Source of the DNA: Gillisia hiemivivida
GTDB lineage: Bacteria > Bacteroidota > Bacteroidia > Flavobacteriales > Flavobacteriaceae
DNA length: 34,301 bases
NCBI RefSeq assembly: GCF_007997295.1
Contig: NZ_VORY01000029.1
Location: forward strand, 1-34,301
Direction of reading: 5' to 3'
Shown: one piece after another, positions 34,181 through 34,301 of the stretch
How the letters are laid out: each line of letters starts with the position of its first letter
Position numbering within the stretch: position 1 is the first letter of the stretch
Notes under the pieces: model-generated
The model's database searches: none
Told to the model about the DNA's origin: nothing
What the model saw: the letters and a program-made list of their open reading frames with translations, nothing else
Position numbers and translations under genes: made by a program

Positions 34181-34236
34181 CGTGTGGACACAATTTTTTA
34201 ATATTTTAGCTGACTAATAATAGTTTTGCTAATAAA

Positions 34237-34301
34237 ATGAAAAGGGGATTCACAGACCTAGAGGATAAACGTTTAGTTTATAGAGGCAATAAGATTTTAT
34301 C
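34237..34301 (+). CDS. Partial IS4-like transposase, N-terminus (runs off the window)
   Basis: From ATG 34237 the frame is open to the window end: 21 full codons, MKRGFTDLEDKRLVYRGNKI and then Leu. The LEDKRLxxRxxKIL pattern resembles the N-terminal FGDKRLxxRxxKI motif of IS4/Tn5-type transposases. Just upstream, gtgtggacac (34182-34191) is a short palindrome that could belong to the element's end. The assignment rests on about 20 residues only. Confidence 0.45.
   Translation, partial: MKRGFTDLEDKRLVYRGNKIL

Noticed and set aside
1-34301. CRISPR array, tRNA or rRNA genes
   Set aside because: No regularly spaced repeats and no tRNA- or rRNA-like sequence were found on either strand by reading.

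Overview
The window looks like a low-GC chromosome of a Bacteroidota bacterium, most likely a member of the Flavobacteriaceae. The grounds are family-specific proteins (DUF4270 lipoprotein, type IX secretion sorting domain, single-domain glycogen/starch-synthase-like protein, B-type succinate dehydrogenase), the scarcity of clear Shine-Dalgarno sites, and several TTG-N20-22-TAnnTTTG promoter matches of the Bacteroidota type. Both window ends read into what look like transposase N-termini pointing outward, so this may be a contig bounded by insertion sequences.

Layout. 1-63 (-): start of an IS transposase-like gene. 137-2896 (-): TonB-dependent receptor. 2987-5811: a small, decayed island. It is bounded on the left by a second, divergent copy of the last 82 codons of glmS and on the right by the intact glmS. 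Between them are a broken cysteine-rich lipoprotein gene, a carboxypeptidase-regulatory-like gene broken by one in-frame stop, and a more degraded remnant. 5812-10067 (-): an operon of glycogen-synthase-like protein, DUF4270 lipoprotein and glmS. 10169-12349 (+), divergent from it: panC, panD and a UPF0104-type membrane protein. 12387-16117 (+): an esterase-like protein without the usual nucleophile serine, radA and an M23 peptidase lipoprotein. 16114-17967 (-): exodeoxyribonuclease III and an aldo/keto reductase. 18166-21156 (-): a 996-residue secreted T9SS protein. 21284-23768 (-): glyS and a coiled-coil membrane protein. 23831-26167 (+): comF and an Ig-like lipoprotein. 26154-26927 (-): nitrilase-family amidase. 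27031-27549 (+): DUF1440/YagU-like protein. 27603-31094 (-): sdhC-sdhA-sdhB. 31402-32606 (+): cbpA-type dnaJ with cbpM. 32739-34031 (+): aminopeptidase P. 34051-34236: terminator and a dispersed palindromic repeat. 34237-end (+): start of a second transposase-like gene.

Most of the window is conserved core: amino-sugar and pantothenate synthesis, the TCA cycle and respiration, tRNA charging, DNA repair and proteostasis. The accessory part is the 2.6-kb insert at the 3' end of glmS. The two glmS ends differ at about 38 of 246 positions, yet at only two amino acids plus one nonsense change. One copy was therefore probably acquired from a related genome where it was still under selection. No integrase or transposase remains inside the insert. 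This is the region most worth a second look.
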